From: Telmatactis stephensoni
Lineage: Eukaryota; Cnidaria; Anthozoa; Actiniaria; Isophelliidae
DNA length: 64,000 bases
NCBI GenBank assembly: GCA_029948255.1
Contig: JALIZF010001818.1
Coordinates: forward strand, 496,001-560,000
Direction: 5' to 3'
Numbering within the stretch: position 1 is the first letter of the stretch; each line of letters opens with the position of its first letter. The translations under genes and the position numbers were made by a program. This document shows positions 8,213 through 17,416 of this stretch, piece after piece. The notes beneath the pieces are model-generated. The model had not been told where the DNA came from. It was given only the letters and a program-made list of their open reading frames with translations, and did not search any database.

Positions 8213-10072
8213 GTATTCCATAAATGGGCTGAGTATAGAAATCTCAAAAACCAAGTAAACCATCAAATCAAAGCCACCAAAACTAGGTATTTTCAATCGT
8301 ATTTCTCTGAGAACCAAGGAAATGTTAAAGATACCTGGAAAGGTATTAATTCAATACTTTCACGGAAGAAAAAGATAACTAAAATTACAAAACTTAGAAA
8401 AGGCAATGTAGAGATTAGCAATCAACTTGAGATCAGCAATGCGTTTAATAATCACTTCACAGATATAGGTCCAAATCTGGCGTCTAAAATTGTCACCCCT
8501 AATACAACATTTGATAAATATATGTGTCGAGTAGAAACTTCTTTTTTACTGAAAGAATTGACTACTGAAGAGGTTATTAAGCTTGTTGGAAAACTTCCAT
8601 CTGGCAAAAGCGAGGGTCTTGACGGCATCCCTACGCGACTCATTAAGTTAGCCATACCTTATGTTGCCTCTTCATTAACGCATATATTTAATCGAATTAT
8701 TGCAACAGGGTGCTTCCCCAGGGACTGGAAAAAGGCTAGAGTTTCCCCAATCTATAAGGAAGGCTCCAGAGCTGATCCAGGAAACTACAGACCTATATCT
8801 GTTCTGTCCGTGATTTCTAAAATTTTCGAAAAAGCTTTGTTTAATCAAATGTACAGCTACCTAGAGGAGCATAAAATCTTGGCTAAATTCCAATCAGGCT
8901 TTCGGCCTCTCCACTCAACTCTAACGGCACTCCTTGATGTTACTAATACCTGGTATTTAAACATGGACAGTGGTTTAACGAATGCCATCCTTTTTATCGA
9001 TCTTAAAAAGGCATTTGATACCATTGATCATGAAATACTTTTGAGCAAAATGGAGTGTTATGGGTTTCGAGGTCAGAGTCTGAACTTATTCAGAAATTAT
9101 CTAATTGGTAGATCTCAATGTACAGTAGTTAATAATGTAGTATCGTACTCGACTAATATAAGGTGTGGTGTACCACAAGGGTCAATTTTGGGTCCTTTGA
9201 TGTTTTTATTGTACATTAATGATCTACCAAATTGTAATTTGCTATCAGTCGCTCGCATGTACGCTGACGACACCAACTTAACCTATGCCTCTAGTGACCA
9301 CGATGATCTGCTTCCCTCTATGAATCATGATTTGGTAGAACTGAAAAAATGGCTAGACAGTAATAAACTGAGCCTCAATGTCATGAAAACTAAATGCATG
9401 TTTATAGGCACAAGGCAGAAAGTTTCAACATTACCCGCTGAGCCCGATATTAGTCTTGACGGGACGGCTATTGAGCGTGTAATGACCTATAAGTGCCTGG
9501 GTGTGCATTTGGATGAACGACTCACCTGGGAAACACATGTTTCGGAGATTTCAGCTAAAATATCAAAAACGCTTGGTGCTCTAAGACGACTCAAACCAAT
9601 TCTTCCCCAACAGGTGCTGATCACGATTTACAAATCGTTGATCTTACCATATCTAGATTACTGTAGTGCTGTTTGGGGTAATTTTGGTAAGGGTCTCGCT
9701 ACAGACCTCCAAAAACTACAAAATAGAGCAGCCCGTATAATTACTGGGGCTGACTACAGTGTTCGATCTACTCAGATTCTTCATAATCTAAACTGGCTGA
9801 CTTTAGAAGAGAGACGTTCTCAACAATTTAAAAAGCTCATGTTTAAAACAACTAATAATGATGTACCGGAATATCTTTACGAAAATTTTACTCGAATTAA
9901 TACGGTACATTCTCACAACTTAAGAGGCGTTAATGACAATCTTTTCATTCCAAGGCCTCAAACTGAAGCGCTCAAAAAGAGCTTTGTATATCGAGGAGCT
10001 TGCTTATGGAACAGTCTCCCTACTAAAGCAAAACAGGCCACCACTTTAAGTTCCTTCAACAATAATCTTTAG
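8213..10072 (+). CDS. LINE reverse transcriptase, partial
   Basis: Non-LTR (Jockey-superfamily, CR1/L2/Rex-like) reverse transcriptase. Motifs in order: GLDGIPTRLIK, NYRPISVLSVISKIFEK, QSGFRP, LKKAFDTIDHEILL, GVPQGSILGPLMF, the catalytic YADD, then the thumb region and a C-terminal LPYLDYCSAVWG domain. The frame is open from 8213 to the TAG at 10070-10072 with no internal stop. The N-terminal endonuclease domain is missing because of 5' truncation, so this copy cannot move by itself. An intact frame in a truncated copy suggests a recent insertion. Confidence 0.92.
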   Translation, partial: VFHKWAEYRNLKNQVNHQIKATKTRYFQSYFSENQGNVKDTWKGINSILSRKKKITKITKLRKGNVEISNQLEISNAFNNHFTDIGPNLASKIVTPNTTFDKYMCRVETSFLLKELTTEEVIKLVGKLPSGKSEGLDGIPTRLIKLAIPYVASSLTHIFNRIIATGCFPRDWKKARVSPIYKEGSRADPGNYRPISVLSVISKIFEKALFNQMYSYLEEHKILAKFQSGFRPLHSTLTALLDVTNTWYLNMDSGLTNAILFIDLKKAFDTIDHEILLSKMECYGFRGQSLNLFRNYLIGRSQCTVVNNVVSYSTNIRCGVPQGSILGPLMFLLYINDLPNCNLLSVARMYADDTNLTYASSDHDDLLPSMNHDLVELKKWLDSNKLSLNVMKTKCMFIGTRQKVSTLPAEPDISLDGTAIERVMTYKCLGVHLDERLTWETHVSEISAKISKTLGALRRLKPILPQQVLITIYKSLILPYLDYCSAVWGNFGKGLATDLQKLQNRAARIITGADYSVRSTQILHNLNWLTLEERRSQQFKKLMFKTTNNDVPEYLYENFTRINTVHSHNLRGVNDNLFIPRPQTEALKKSFVYRGACLWNSLPTKAKQATTLSSFNNNL

Positions 10073-10262
10073 AAACCATTAGACATATTTTTATAAATAA
10101 TTTTAATCTTGGAAATCGTTTTTTATTTAAGTGTAAGTAGATTAGCAAATTAGTATTTATTTTCCTTAGAAATTTTTTACACGGCTCAAAGGGAGAGCAC
10201 TTGTAAAGTTAGTGATTTGACACCGTGTTTAAATAAAGTTCATTCATTCATTCATTCATTCA
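8213..10262 (+). mobile_element. 5'-truncated CR1/L2-like LINE inserted in the viral-type gene
   Basis: About 2.05 kb: an open RT frame, a 3' untranslated region and an (ATTC)n tail at about 10240-10262. The 5' junction lies between about 8180 and 8213 and cannot be fixed by eye. No clear target duplication is visible. The same 3' tail type appears in the fragment at 40475-40545. Confidence 0.88.
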
Positions 10263-10780
10263 CCTTTCAAATCTACTAGTCCACAGGGTACAGAGGAGAT
10301 ACCGTCGACTCAATTGAAAGTAGACCAACCCTCTACTTCCACTCCAATCACTCTATCGAGTGTAGCCCCACCAGAGTTTCCACCCACACCTCCATCCAGT
10401 AAAGAAAATCCCCGAGCTCCCAGGTGGATACGTTATCAAGATGAACATAAGTATAGAGGACAGGTGTTCCAACCCCCTAGACGTTCAGAACGAATAAGAG
10501 CCATGATTAAGTCCATACCCGGTTGGGAAAAATATTAAATAGCATTTGACTCATGTATTGTAACTAAAAAAAAAAAAAAGAAAGAAAGAAAGAAAGAAAA
10601 TAAAACCGATTGCAACTAGTGTTACTGGTGTCTTGTTCTTTACGATAGTTGATAGCTTTGCTTTTTGCAGTTAGCCTTTTGATAGTAACTTGTTGCTAGG
10701 ATAAAGACAAAAAACACACACACGTTTTTCTTTATATAAAACGTTTTTATTGTACCATAACAAATCAATTTACAATTTCA

Positions 10781-11590
10781 TTAGTAGTTCGAAGGACAAC
10801 AAGAAGGTTGACATGTATATTTTTCAGGAAATTTTAGTCTTTTTACATCAAAGATTACCGATGGTAATTCTGGATGGTGTCCATATTTCATGATAAATAG
10901 TCGATCTCCTTGCTCACAAGACTTTTGCCATCCAAGTACAGCCCTTTTAGTTAGTTCGGGTAGATACAGAGTCAAATTTATTTCTCCTTGTTCTATTAGT
11001 TCGTGAACCCATTGAACTTCGTCTTGTAGAGACTGTGGTGGGAGTGGGTGGTTGTTGACTAGTCGATCAAAACATTTAAGGCATATTTGACTGTTGTGCC
11101 ATCCACACCAGTCGCAGTTGTAGTATCCATACGAACAGTAATCACCTACACTACGATCTATACATTGTGGTTTTTGAGGACACTGTTCTAGCCAGTTGGC
11201 TGGGTCTTGTATGCCATGGCAATAAATGGGAGCACATCCAAAAGAAATGTCTTCGTCGACTTCATCTTTTCCGTCCCAAAAACTTTTAGCCATCCAATCA
11301 AAAAACTGTGGACTACACAAATGAGAAAAAATGACTGATATGTCCGGTGACTTTTCATTTCTTTGTTGAAGAATCCACTCGACGCGACGTCGTATCTGAT
11401 AAGCGGCTTGATGAATGATTGGGTTTTCTGTATGCTCTTCGTTTGCTTGCAACAATACATCAAAATACAGGTATTCTGGGACTGGAGACTCTCCCTTTTT
11501 CCAAGAACGGTGTTCTTCATGTAAATCTCCTAAAATGGGGATTGTACTGACTGCAATAGCCCATGCTGTGGTGTTTTTATCTGAGGACAT
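10781..11590 (-). CDS. Cys/Trp-rich hypothetical protein of the element, 269 aa
   Basis: No family recognised. The frame is open further upstream to 11812, but that extension runs through the subterminal repeat motifs, and TATAAA (11631-11636) lies 41 bp before ATG 11590, so I start there. The middle (about residues 125-180) is cysteine-rich (CAPIYCHG, CPQKPQC, YNCDWCGWHNSQICLKCF) and could hold two or more zinc sites. The C-terminus ends CQPSCCPSNY. AATAAA at 10746-10751. It is the last gene before the right terminal repeat and converges on the split gene. Confidence 0.75.
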   Translation of the reverse strand: MSSDKNTTAWAIAVSTIPILGDLHEEHRSWKKGESPVPEYLYFDVLLQANEEHTENPIIHQAAYQIRRRVEWILQQRNEKSPDISVIFSHLCSPQFFDWMAKSFWDGKDEVDEDISFGCAPIYCHGIQDPANWLEQCPQKPQCIDRSVGDYCSYGYYNCDWCGWHNSQICLKCFDRLVNNHPLPPQSLQDEVQWVHELIEQGEINLTLYLPELTKRAVLGWQKSCEQGDRLFIMKYGHHPELPSVIFDVKRLKFPEKYTCQPSCCPSNY

Positions 11591-11630
11591 AGTTGTTCTT
11601 CGACTAGTCTCATGTTCTTTACCCAAAGCA

Positions 11631-11636
11631 TTTATA
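11631..11636 (-). promoter_or_regulatory. TATA box of the 269-aa gene
   Basis: TATAAA on the minus strand, 41 bp before the ATG, the same spacing as for the 191-aa gene at the other end. Confidence 0.6.
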
Positions 11637-11670
11637 GGAACGGTTCTTAAAACGGTTCTCAGTAGTTTCT

Positions 11671-11790
11671 TAAAATAGATCCATCTTCCCAAAATAGATG
11701 TGACTCCCTCTGGAGAACAATAGGAGGTACCTACCACCCCTGCACCTCGTTCCGCTCGTCTAAAAATAGATATGACCTCATCGTACCTCG
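11671..11790 (-). promoter_or_regulatory. Right subterminal composite motif copies
   Basis: On the minus strand, GAGGTCATATCTATTTTTAG (about 11761-11780) and GAGTCACATCTATTTTGGG (about 11688-11706) repeat the block found in the terminal repeats. A shorter ATCTATTTTAAG (about 11671) follows. A GGTAC word accompanies the first. Confidence 0.55.
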
Positions 11791-11886
11791 CTCCGCTCAT
11801 CCACAAATACACCTGTTCACCCGTAGGGGGCTAGTCTGACTTTGTCTGGGGAGGGGGAGGGGCTAGCCCCGGGGTCCCCCTGGCCA

Positions 11887-11979
11887 ACTCTTGTACCCAC
11901 AGCTAAAAATAGACATGACGTCACTGTACCACCGTACCATCGTACCACATTGACCCAAAACCGGCACTTTCCTACTACT
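11887..11979 (-). repeat. Right terminal inverted repeat, 93 bp
   Basis: Reverse complement of 2345-2437 with four substitutions. Followed directly by the second AACATA. Confidence 0.93.
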
Positions 11980-11985
11980 AACATA
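11980..11985. repeat. Target-site duplication, right (AACATA)
   Basis: Second copy of the 6-bp host duplication. Confidence 0.85.
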
Positions 11986-12467
11986 TTATTGAAATCAACT
12001 TTTCGTTATAATTATTCAATGCACTTTGTAACATAAGAAAAATGGTCACTCTTAAAAATTGTAAAATTGTTCCACGTCTTTATTGTAGAGATAAATCGGG
12101 GGGAAGAAGAAGAAAAGGACAGGGGGAGGGAGAAACGGGGGAGGGAGGGAGGGAAGGAAGGAGGAATCGGAGGGGGCAGAGAAAACGATTAAGGTGGAGT
12201 GCTCTCAAAACTTTACAAAACGTCTCTGATATAATTAACTGTCAAAAAAGGAAGCTGTCGTGCATTTTAAGTTCGAAAACGCGTAAAATTGCTTGTGATG
12301 TAAAACGGTGACGTCATTGTTTCGTCGCTATGGTAACCCCGATGTAAACAAAACACTTACCATTAAAAACTTCAGTCTTTATATAGTAAGTGGACGAAGG
12401 TTCATAACTGTGGGTCCTTTCATGTAAGAACTACAGCCGTTTCAAGTTGATCTGACCGGTCGAACAC
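11986..12467. other. Intergenic; purine-rich patch
   Basis: No gene seen. About 12100-12180 is a G/A-rich run (GGGAGGGAGGGAAGGAAGG). Confidence 0.5.
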
Positions 12468-14199
12468 CAGAGGAGGGTGGTCAACTGGCACGTGACAAAA
12501 ATAAGCCAATCATAGCGCGTAAAATTTTGTAAACATGATTAGCCGGAAGTCAACAAAATCGACGGGTAAGCTTTCAGAAAATGCATGTTTATTTCCTTTT
12601 CTTCTTATACAAATACTGTTTCTGTCGGGAAATCATCTCAATATGCATACATGGTACTGGTGTAAAAATCTTACAGCATATGATAAACGTTAGCCGCGAA
12701 AAATTAAAGGAGATTTGCACAATTTCCCAATGACGTAAATCATCGTCAAGCCAAAAAGGGAGACCCGAAATAATGTATTTTTCTCAATTATTATTGTGTG
12801 TGGATTCACTGTAACATCTGAAATCGTTAGAAAAATGTCTGTTCTATTTAAAAAGTGAACCCCACATAACCCCACATCTTATCGTTTCGGAGATATTTTC
12901 AGTTTTGTACGACAAGAGAACAAGGAAAACAGATCGATAATGGCGTCAATGACAACACATATGCAGTGAGACAGAAAGGCACTGAAAATAAAATTTGTAT
13001 GTTACATTGTTGTTTTAGGTTTTAAAGTGTAACGTGGAATTGAGGGAAAGTGATCATAACCTTCAAATGGGCTTTCACGGACTGCACCCACGACTAAAAA
13101 ACCAAAAGACATTTGGGGAAAACAAGAAAGGATTATTACGAAAGAAATCTTTTATATACGGAAACTTCCACTCACAACCTAAAGTTGTACGAAAACAAGT
13201 GTGAAAAGAAAGTCAAAACAACATTTTTCGTTGATACTGAATCGAAATTGCTGCAAATAAAACTTGTTTACTGTGCTTTTAACTTCTTTTTAGCATTAGC
13301 GTTTTGTTTTTTGAAATTTTCTATTCTCCAGTTTTTCTCTCTCTAGTTTTTCCTCTGAGAATTTACGAACCATTCGATTTCAGTGCTTTTTATTTTCCAT
13401 GCAATATGAATTTATCTTGCTGTTCAAAATTACAAAGAAGCTCTTAACTGTCATATTTGAGGATTTTGATCTATAGGTGCGATCAGAGAAAGTGTTGTCG
13501 TGGTCTTGCACAACAAGCTACTGAACGTGTGGTGCTTTGTAGCTTTGCGAAAAGACTGAAGCTAAAGCTCAAAAATCAATTTAATAACTTATAATCATGC
13601 ATGTAGAAGCGAAATCAAAACAAAACGATAGCAGGCTATATTCACAGCATTTTCAATGGAGATGAAAAATGTTGTTTTGAATATTTACTTACCGGCTTGC
13701 CTGCCTGTTTTCATTTTCCCGCTCTTTTCGCTTGATTGCACAACTTTGTAAGTGAACGTGATGTTTTTTCCAAAACTCTTCAGTAATTTTACTGGAAAAT
13801 CCGCCAAAGGTCTTCACAGATTAGATTACTAGACAGTTTGTTTTCCATTGAAAATCAACATGATAACGATTTGGGCATAATATGGTTTGGTTCTTGGCTT
13901 TTCTTTTATTAAATTCTCCTTATCTCTGACCAAACTGAATGATTTGATCTCAAATGTTCACTGACACAGTCTTGACAGTCTTCACATGTATTTCTTCATG
14001 TTATTCTCACAAAAGCAGATTTTTTTTACATAAACATAAGTTGTTCATACTTTTCATGTTGTCTACTAACACCAAACGAAGACAGTTTCGTAAATATTTT
14101 GAAGCACGGAGATCCTCACAGTTCGACGGTCAGAGAAGACTGACAAGAAAAAAGCAAAATTGACCATCATGCTTTGCGCGCGTTGACCAACCTCCTCTG
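12468..14199. mobile_element. Non-autonomous DNA transposon, 1.73 kb, 9-bp TSD
   Basis: Begins CAGAGGAGGGTGGTCAAC and ends with its inverse (17 of 18 matching). It is flanked by direct copies of GTCGAACAC at 12459-12467 and 14200-14208. No transposase is visible; the longest frames are under 80 codons. A 9-bp duplication is typical of Mutator-like elements, whereas the CAG...CTG ends recall hAT (8 bp), so the superfamily is open. Confidence 0.75.
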
Positions 14200-14208
14200 G
14201 TCGAACAC

Positions 14209-16044
14209 TAAAGAAATTGTAGGAAGGCCCCTTAATGCTTCAAGGTTATATCATTAACTTAAATTTATACTGCATATGTGTATAAATTTGGCTGTAGATT
14301 TTAAAAGTGCACTACAATTATCTGTTCTGTTGTTGAATTATTACCCCGAGCAAAAACCACATCGAAATCCTGGGTGAAATGTTTGGTTGTAGTTTGAAGA
14401 GAAAGGAGTACATATAAAGGATTTTTTCTACTGACTTTAACGCTGCAAAACAACTCATATAGAACGAATTTTTCAATCATAACAAAATGTTCAATAGTCT
14501 GAAATTTGTATCTTGTCCGTTAATTTCCTTTACTGATTGGCTAATAGTCAGAACCCTTCCCCGGTCAGGCCAGCAGTTGCGCATTATTTTTCACCAGGGG
14601 GAAGGTGTACTGCTAACAAGTTTCGCCAGTTCACTTCACTCTGATTGATTAATTCCCTCTGGAGGAATCAAACAGACTTTAGACAAAAGAAAAATGCTGT
14701 TTTAGAGTGGACTGATAGCCTAACCATAGCAAAAAAGATATGTTTTTACATTAAATTTATCAGGATAAATGTGCAATCAAATCTTGATGGTCCAGTGATA
14801 TTCATATGTACTCTATGTCTATATTTCACTGTATCACAAGAATGCTAACAAAGTCTACACAAAGAACAATAGAAACTTTATCAAACAATCAACAATGTTA
14901 CCATTTTCAAAATGTCAGGCTGATGGTACAATCTAAACTTACACAGACACGTTGTACACTAATAAAATGAAGTAGAGCGCTTTAAAAATGACGATAGTTT
15001 GCTGTTGAAAACAAAGTTTGTTTGCTGAGCTTAACTATTTACACCGCAGGGCTTCGCTGCAGGAATGCTACCACTGAGCAAGGCTTTTATAATCAAAGAA
15101 ATTAATTTTAGCGTCTTCTCAGCGCTAGCGTGATCCGTCGGCTTCCTGGAAGACTAGGTCAGCTAAAGGAACTACCGACGTTAAACAAGGTCCTTTATCT
15201 TTATCCGTGGGAATTGAAAAAAATTGATGTTGATCTAAAAGATCGACATTACTTTCTGAAACACAAATCGCTAAATGGAGATCAATGGGAAGTATGTGAC
15301 TTCATAGTTTTGAACAAGGAGGTCAACAGACTGGTCCAAATTAAGAATGAGCTTAAATATTCAAAGATTTCTAGCATATAAATATGATGACGTTAATTGT
15401 CAATAAATTGGTATCCACAGGACTGGTCACATTCTATTTTTATTTCTCTCTGTTCAACCAATCAAACAACAGTAACGTATCAAAGATAGGTCAAACCTTG
15501 GACCCCTAATGACGTCATAAGAGGTCTACAAGCAATCCTATTGGTTGATTGTCATTAAGGTGTGTCTAGTCATGTGCGCTACTTAGGGCCAAGACAGCGC
15601 CCAAGTCAGCATTCGAAGTTTGAGTAACTTTCAGATTCAGTACCCGTTAACGTACAGACTCAACGAAAGCAAGAAATCGTTTGCTATTTCTCCATAGAGT
15701 AAGTAAAGAAGATCTTTGTTTTATTGATAACAATTAATTACTATTAATAGTGCTTGAATTGGCTTGTTACTATTTAACACTATAAACGCAAACCTAAACC
15801 GTCTTCTCTGTGTCGACGCATAAGCCTGATATGCTACGGTCTGCCTTCTCCGTGTCGTCGCCAAATCCGGGCGCCAAATCCAGTTTGAAAAGTTGTGCCT
15901 ACTCGATTCCTGCTTGTGCAATCGTTCTAAACCCATGTCAGTGTTGATAGGGTGTAAAGCTTCCCGCACTTACTCACTGTTGTTTTATAATTGTAGAGCA
16001 AGGAAAGAATTATACTCAACAGAAGCAGTGTGATCTATCAAGGT
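14209..16044. other. Intergenic, no supported gene
   Basis: An 83-codon open stretch at 15130-15381 (KEL..LNKVLYLYPWEL) lacks any ATG, and a minus-strand stretch at 15721-15969 starts with GTG. Neither has splice or family support. I see nothing else of note. Confidence 0.4.
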
Positions 16045-16081
16045 AAGCTATCAGACTAAATAAAGAAAACTGTTAACCTTT

Positions 16082-16181
16082 TTTATTGCTGTTTGTCGTC
16101 GCTGTTCGGAACTCTCTTGGCGATATACCATTCACCTTATAAGGCTATATGTGTTGAACAGCGACGACAAACAGCAATAAA
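16082..16181. repeat. Perfect 26-bp inverted repeat (hairpin)
   Basis: TTTATTGCTGTTTGTCGTCG... at 16082-16107 is exactly complementary to 16156-16181 with a 48-base loop. It overlaps the left arm of the surrounding element. Confidence 0.9.
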
Positions 16182-16221
16182 CTAGACGCATAACTGCGTA
16201 AACATGGGCTTCCTGTCATAA

Positions 16222-16889
16222 TTAGTCATAAGCTTCGTTTTTATTACGTATAACAATGTACAATTTAGCTATAAAATCAATATGTAATGATAGTTCTATC
16301 AAACAAGCTACGCATCTATTCTTGAAAAAGCGACTTATTATCCAATTTATCTTCAGCTTCAGATATGTGTTATGATCTGTGTGCTCATTGCTAATATTTG
16401 TACAATCAATAACAACATCTTTATACAACGTGTTATTAGCTTTAAGCCATGTAAGTGCTGCTTGTACAGATGTTGGTCTGACAGCTTCAAAATATACATG
16501 ACCTCTAAATTGTAGTTTTCTTTTCAACTCCGTATCACATTGCACTGGTATGCTGACCTTTAGGCATATTAAATAACATTTTTTTTCAAATACATGTACA
16601 TACGCTGTGCTATCAATATTTTTTGTAATTTTCGTAGACATTCAAGTTCAGCGGGTTTGTAAAACTGTTGTGGTACATTTGAGCGTATTTTATGATAAAC
16701 AAAACTTCTAAGCTTCCTACCTTTGGTGTTTAAACGCTTTATTACTCGTATTGGTATTCTACTGAGTTCACGGCTACGATGACAACGTAAATGCCTATAA
16801 TTATAATAAACAAACCTTGAATAACGAGATCTAATGTTATCTGTGATCGTTATTGTGACTTCTGCATCATTATATGCATGTACAGTCAA
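16222..16889 (-). pseudogene. DUF6570-like fragment (Helitron-type helicase polyprotein N-terminal region)
   Basis: Two overlapping frames (16569-16889, then 16222-16641) continue one another across an A8 run near 16580. The upstream part has PAELECLRKLQKILIAQR. The downstream part has RGHVYFEAVRP, then ALTWLKANNTLYKDVVID. This resembles the pattern of DUF6570, found upstream of Pif1-type helicases in animal Helitrons. The frame break and missing helicase mark it as debris. Family recalled by pattern only. Confidence 0.45.
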
Positions 16890-17416
16890 GCAACTAGTCT
16901 TATCTCACAATCACTGAACGATGAAATGACAGTTTGAGTATAGCAGTCGAAGAACTTGACTGTTTTCAAAATTTGTACCCTAATAAAGTTAATAGTATTA
17001 AATACGGAAAATAAACTGACATACTTTAATTCTTGAAGTAAAAAGAATAAAAGAAACAGTGTACTTAGCATTATTACAAAAGAAATGATCATCTTTGCCT
17101 TGAGTGTGGGATGGTTTTGTGTAAACACTGACAGTCGCTAGTATCTTGTTCGCTTGAAATCCTCATTTTTTGCTCGGTATATCTTTGTTCACATTCTGTA
17201 CTTGGATTCTTTGTGGTTTTAGAGTTATATAAGTCGCTTTTGTATAGATAGGTAGCTTGTTTGGCTTAAGTTTCACGATAAGTTTCACGATAAATTCGCG
17301 GTATCTTTTGCGTGGATATTTCCCGATCAAGACGACAACACGCATGCGTGGACATTTTGACGACCAAGACGACAAACAAAAAGGTTAACAGTTTTCTTTA
17401 TTTAGTCTGATAGCTT

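Larger units (their letters stand above)
7896..10538 (+). pseudogene. RYL-motif protein of the element, split by a LINE insertion
   Basis: The first part, from ATG 7896, reads MDAILKDPTLPPDVKIKEYG then LLNRYLALQQQ, and continues through a Pro/Thr/Ser-rich linker to about 8200. The frame then enters LINE sequence and ends at 8258. The second part resumes in the same frame after the LINE tail, from about 10263, and ends at 10536-10538 with a basic segment (RRSERIRAMIK). The pre-insertion protein would be about 190 aa. The N-terminal helix with an xxYxxLLxRYL pattern is one I associate with genes next to the ATPase in related elements; its function is unknown. An acceptor-like TTGCAG at 7875-7880 leaves splicing from the ATPase transcript possible. 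AATAAA is at about 10599. Confidence 0.75.
2345..11979. mobile_element. Virus-like DNA element (Polinton/adintovirus-like), complete with TIRs and TSD
   Basis: A 9,635-bp unit begins AGTAGTAGG and ends CCTACTACT. It is bounded by 93-bp inverted repeats (four mismatches) and a 6-bp target duplication. Gene order: PC4-like (+), Cys-rich 191 aa (+), 70 aa (-), acidic zinc-ribbon 263 aa (-), pX-like 108 aa (-), ATPase 287 aa (+), RYL-motif protein (+, split by a LINE), Cys-rich 269 aa (-). Without the LINE it would be about 7.6 kb. The genes are intronless, compact, and mostly have their own TATA box and AATAAA signal, unlike the intron-rich neighbours. I see no polymerase B, retroviral-type integrase, protease or jelly-roll capsid gene. 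It could be a deletion derivative, a satellite dependent on a helper, or a distinct lineage. Boundaries are firm; classification is inferred from the ATPase, TSD length and termini. Confidence 0.85.
16045..17416. mobile_element. Inverted-repeat-bounded remnant with Helitron-like coding debris
   Basis: The arm 16045-16100 (AAGCTATCAGACTAAATAAA...GTTTGTCGTC) is repeated inverted at 17368-17416 with high identity over about 50 bp. Between them lies a minus-strand coding remnant. No clear target duplication. Helitrons lack long inverted ends, so the bounded unit may be a composite or a helper-mobilised fragment. Confidence 0.6.

Noticed and set aside
11591..11812. N-terminal extension of the 269-aa gene
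   Set aside because: The frame is open but begins with GTG and runs through the subterminal repeat motifs and over the TATA box, so it is promoter sequence.
15130..15381. 83-codon open stretch (LNKVLYLYPWELKK region)
   Set aside because: No ATG, no clear splice sites pairing with other exons, no family recognised.
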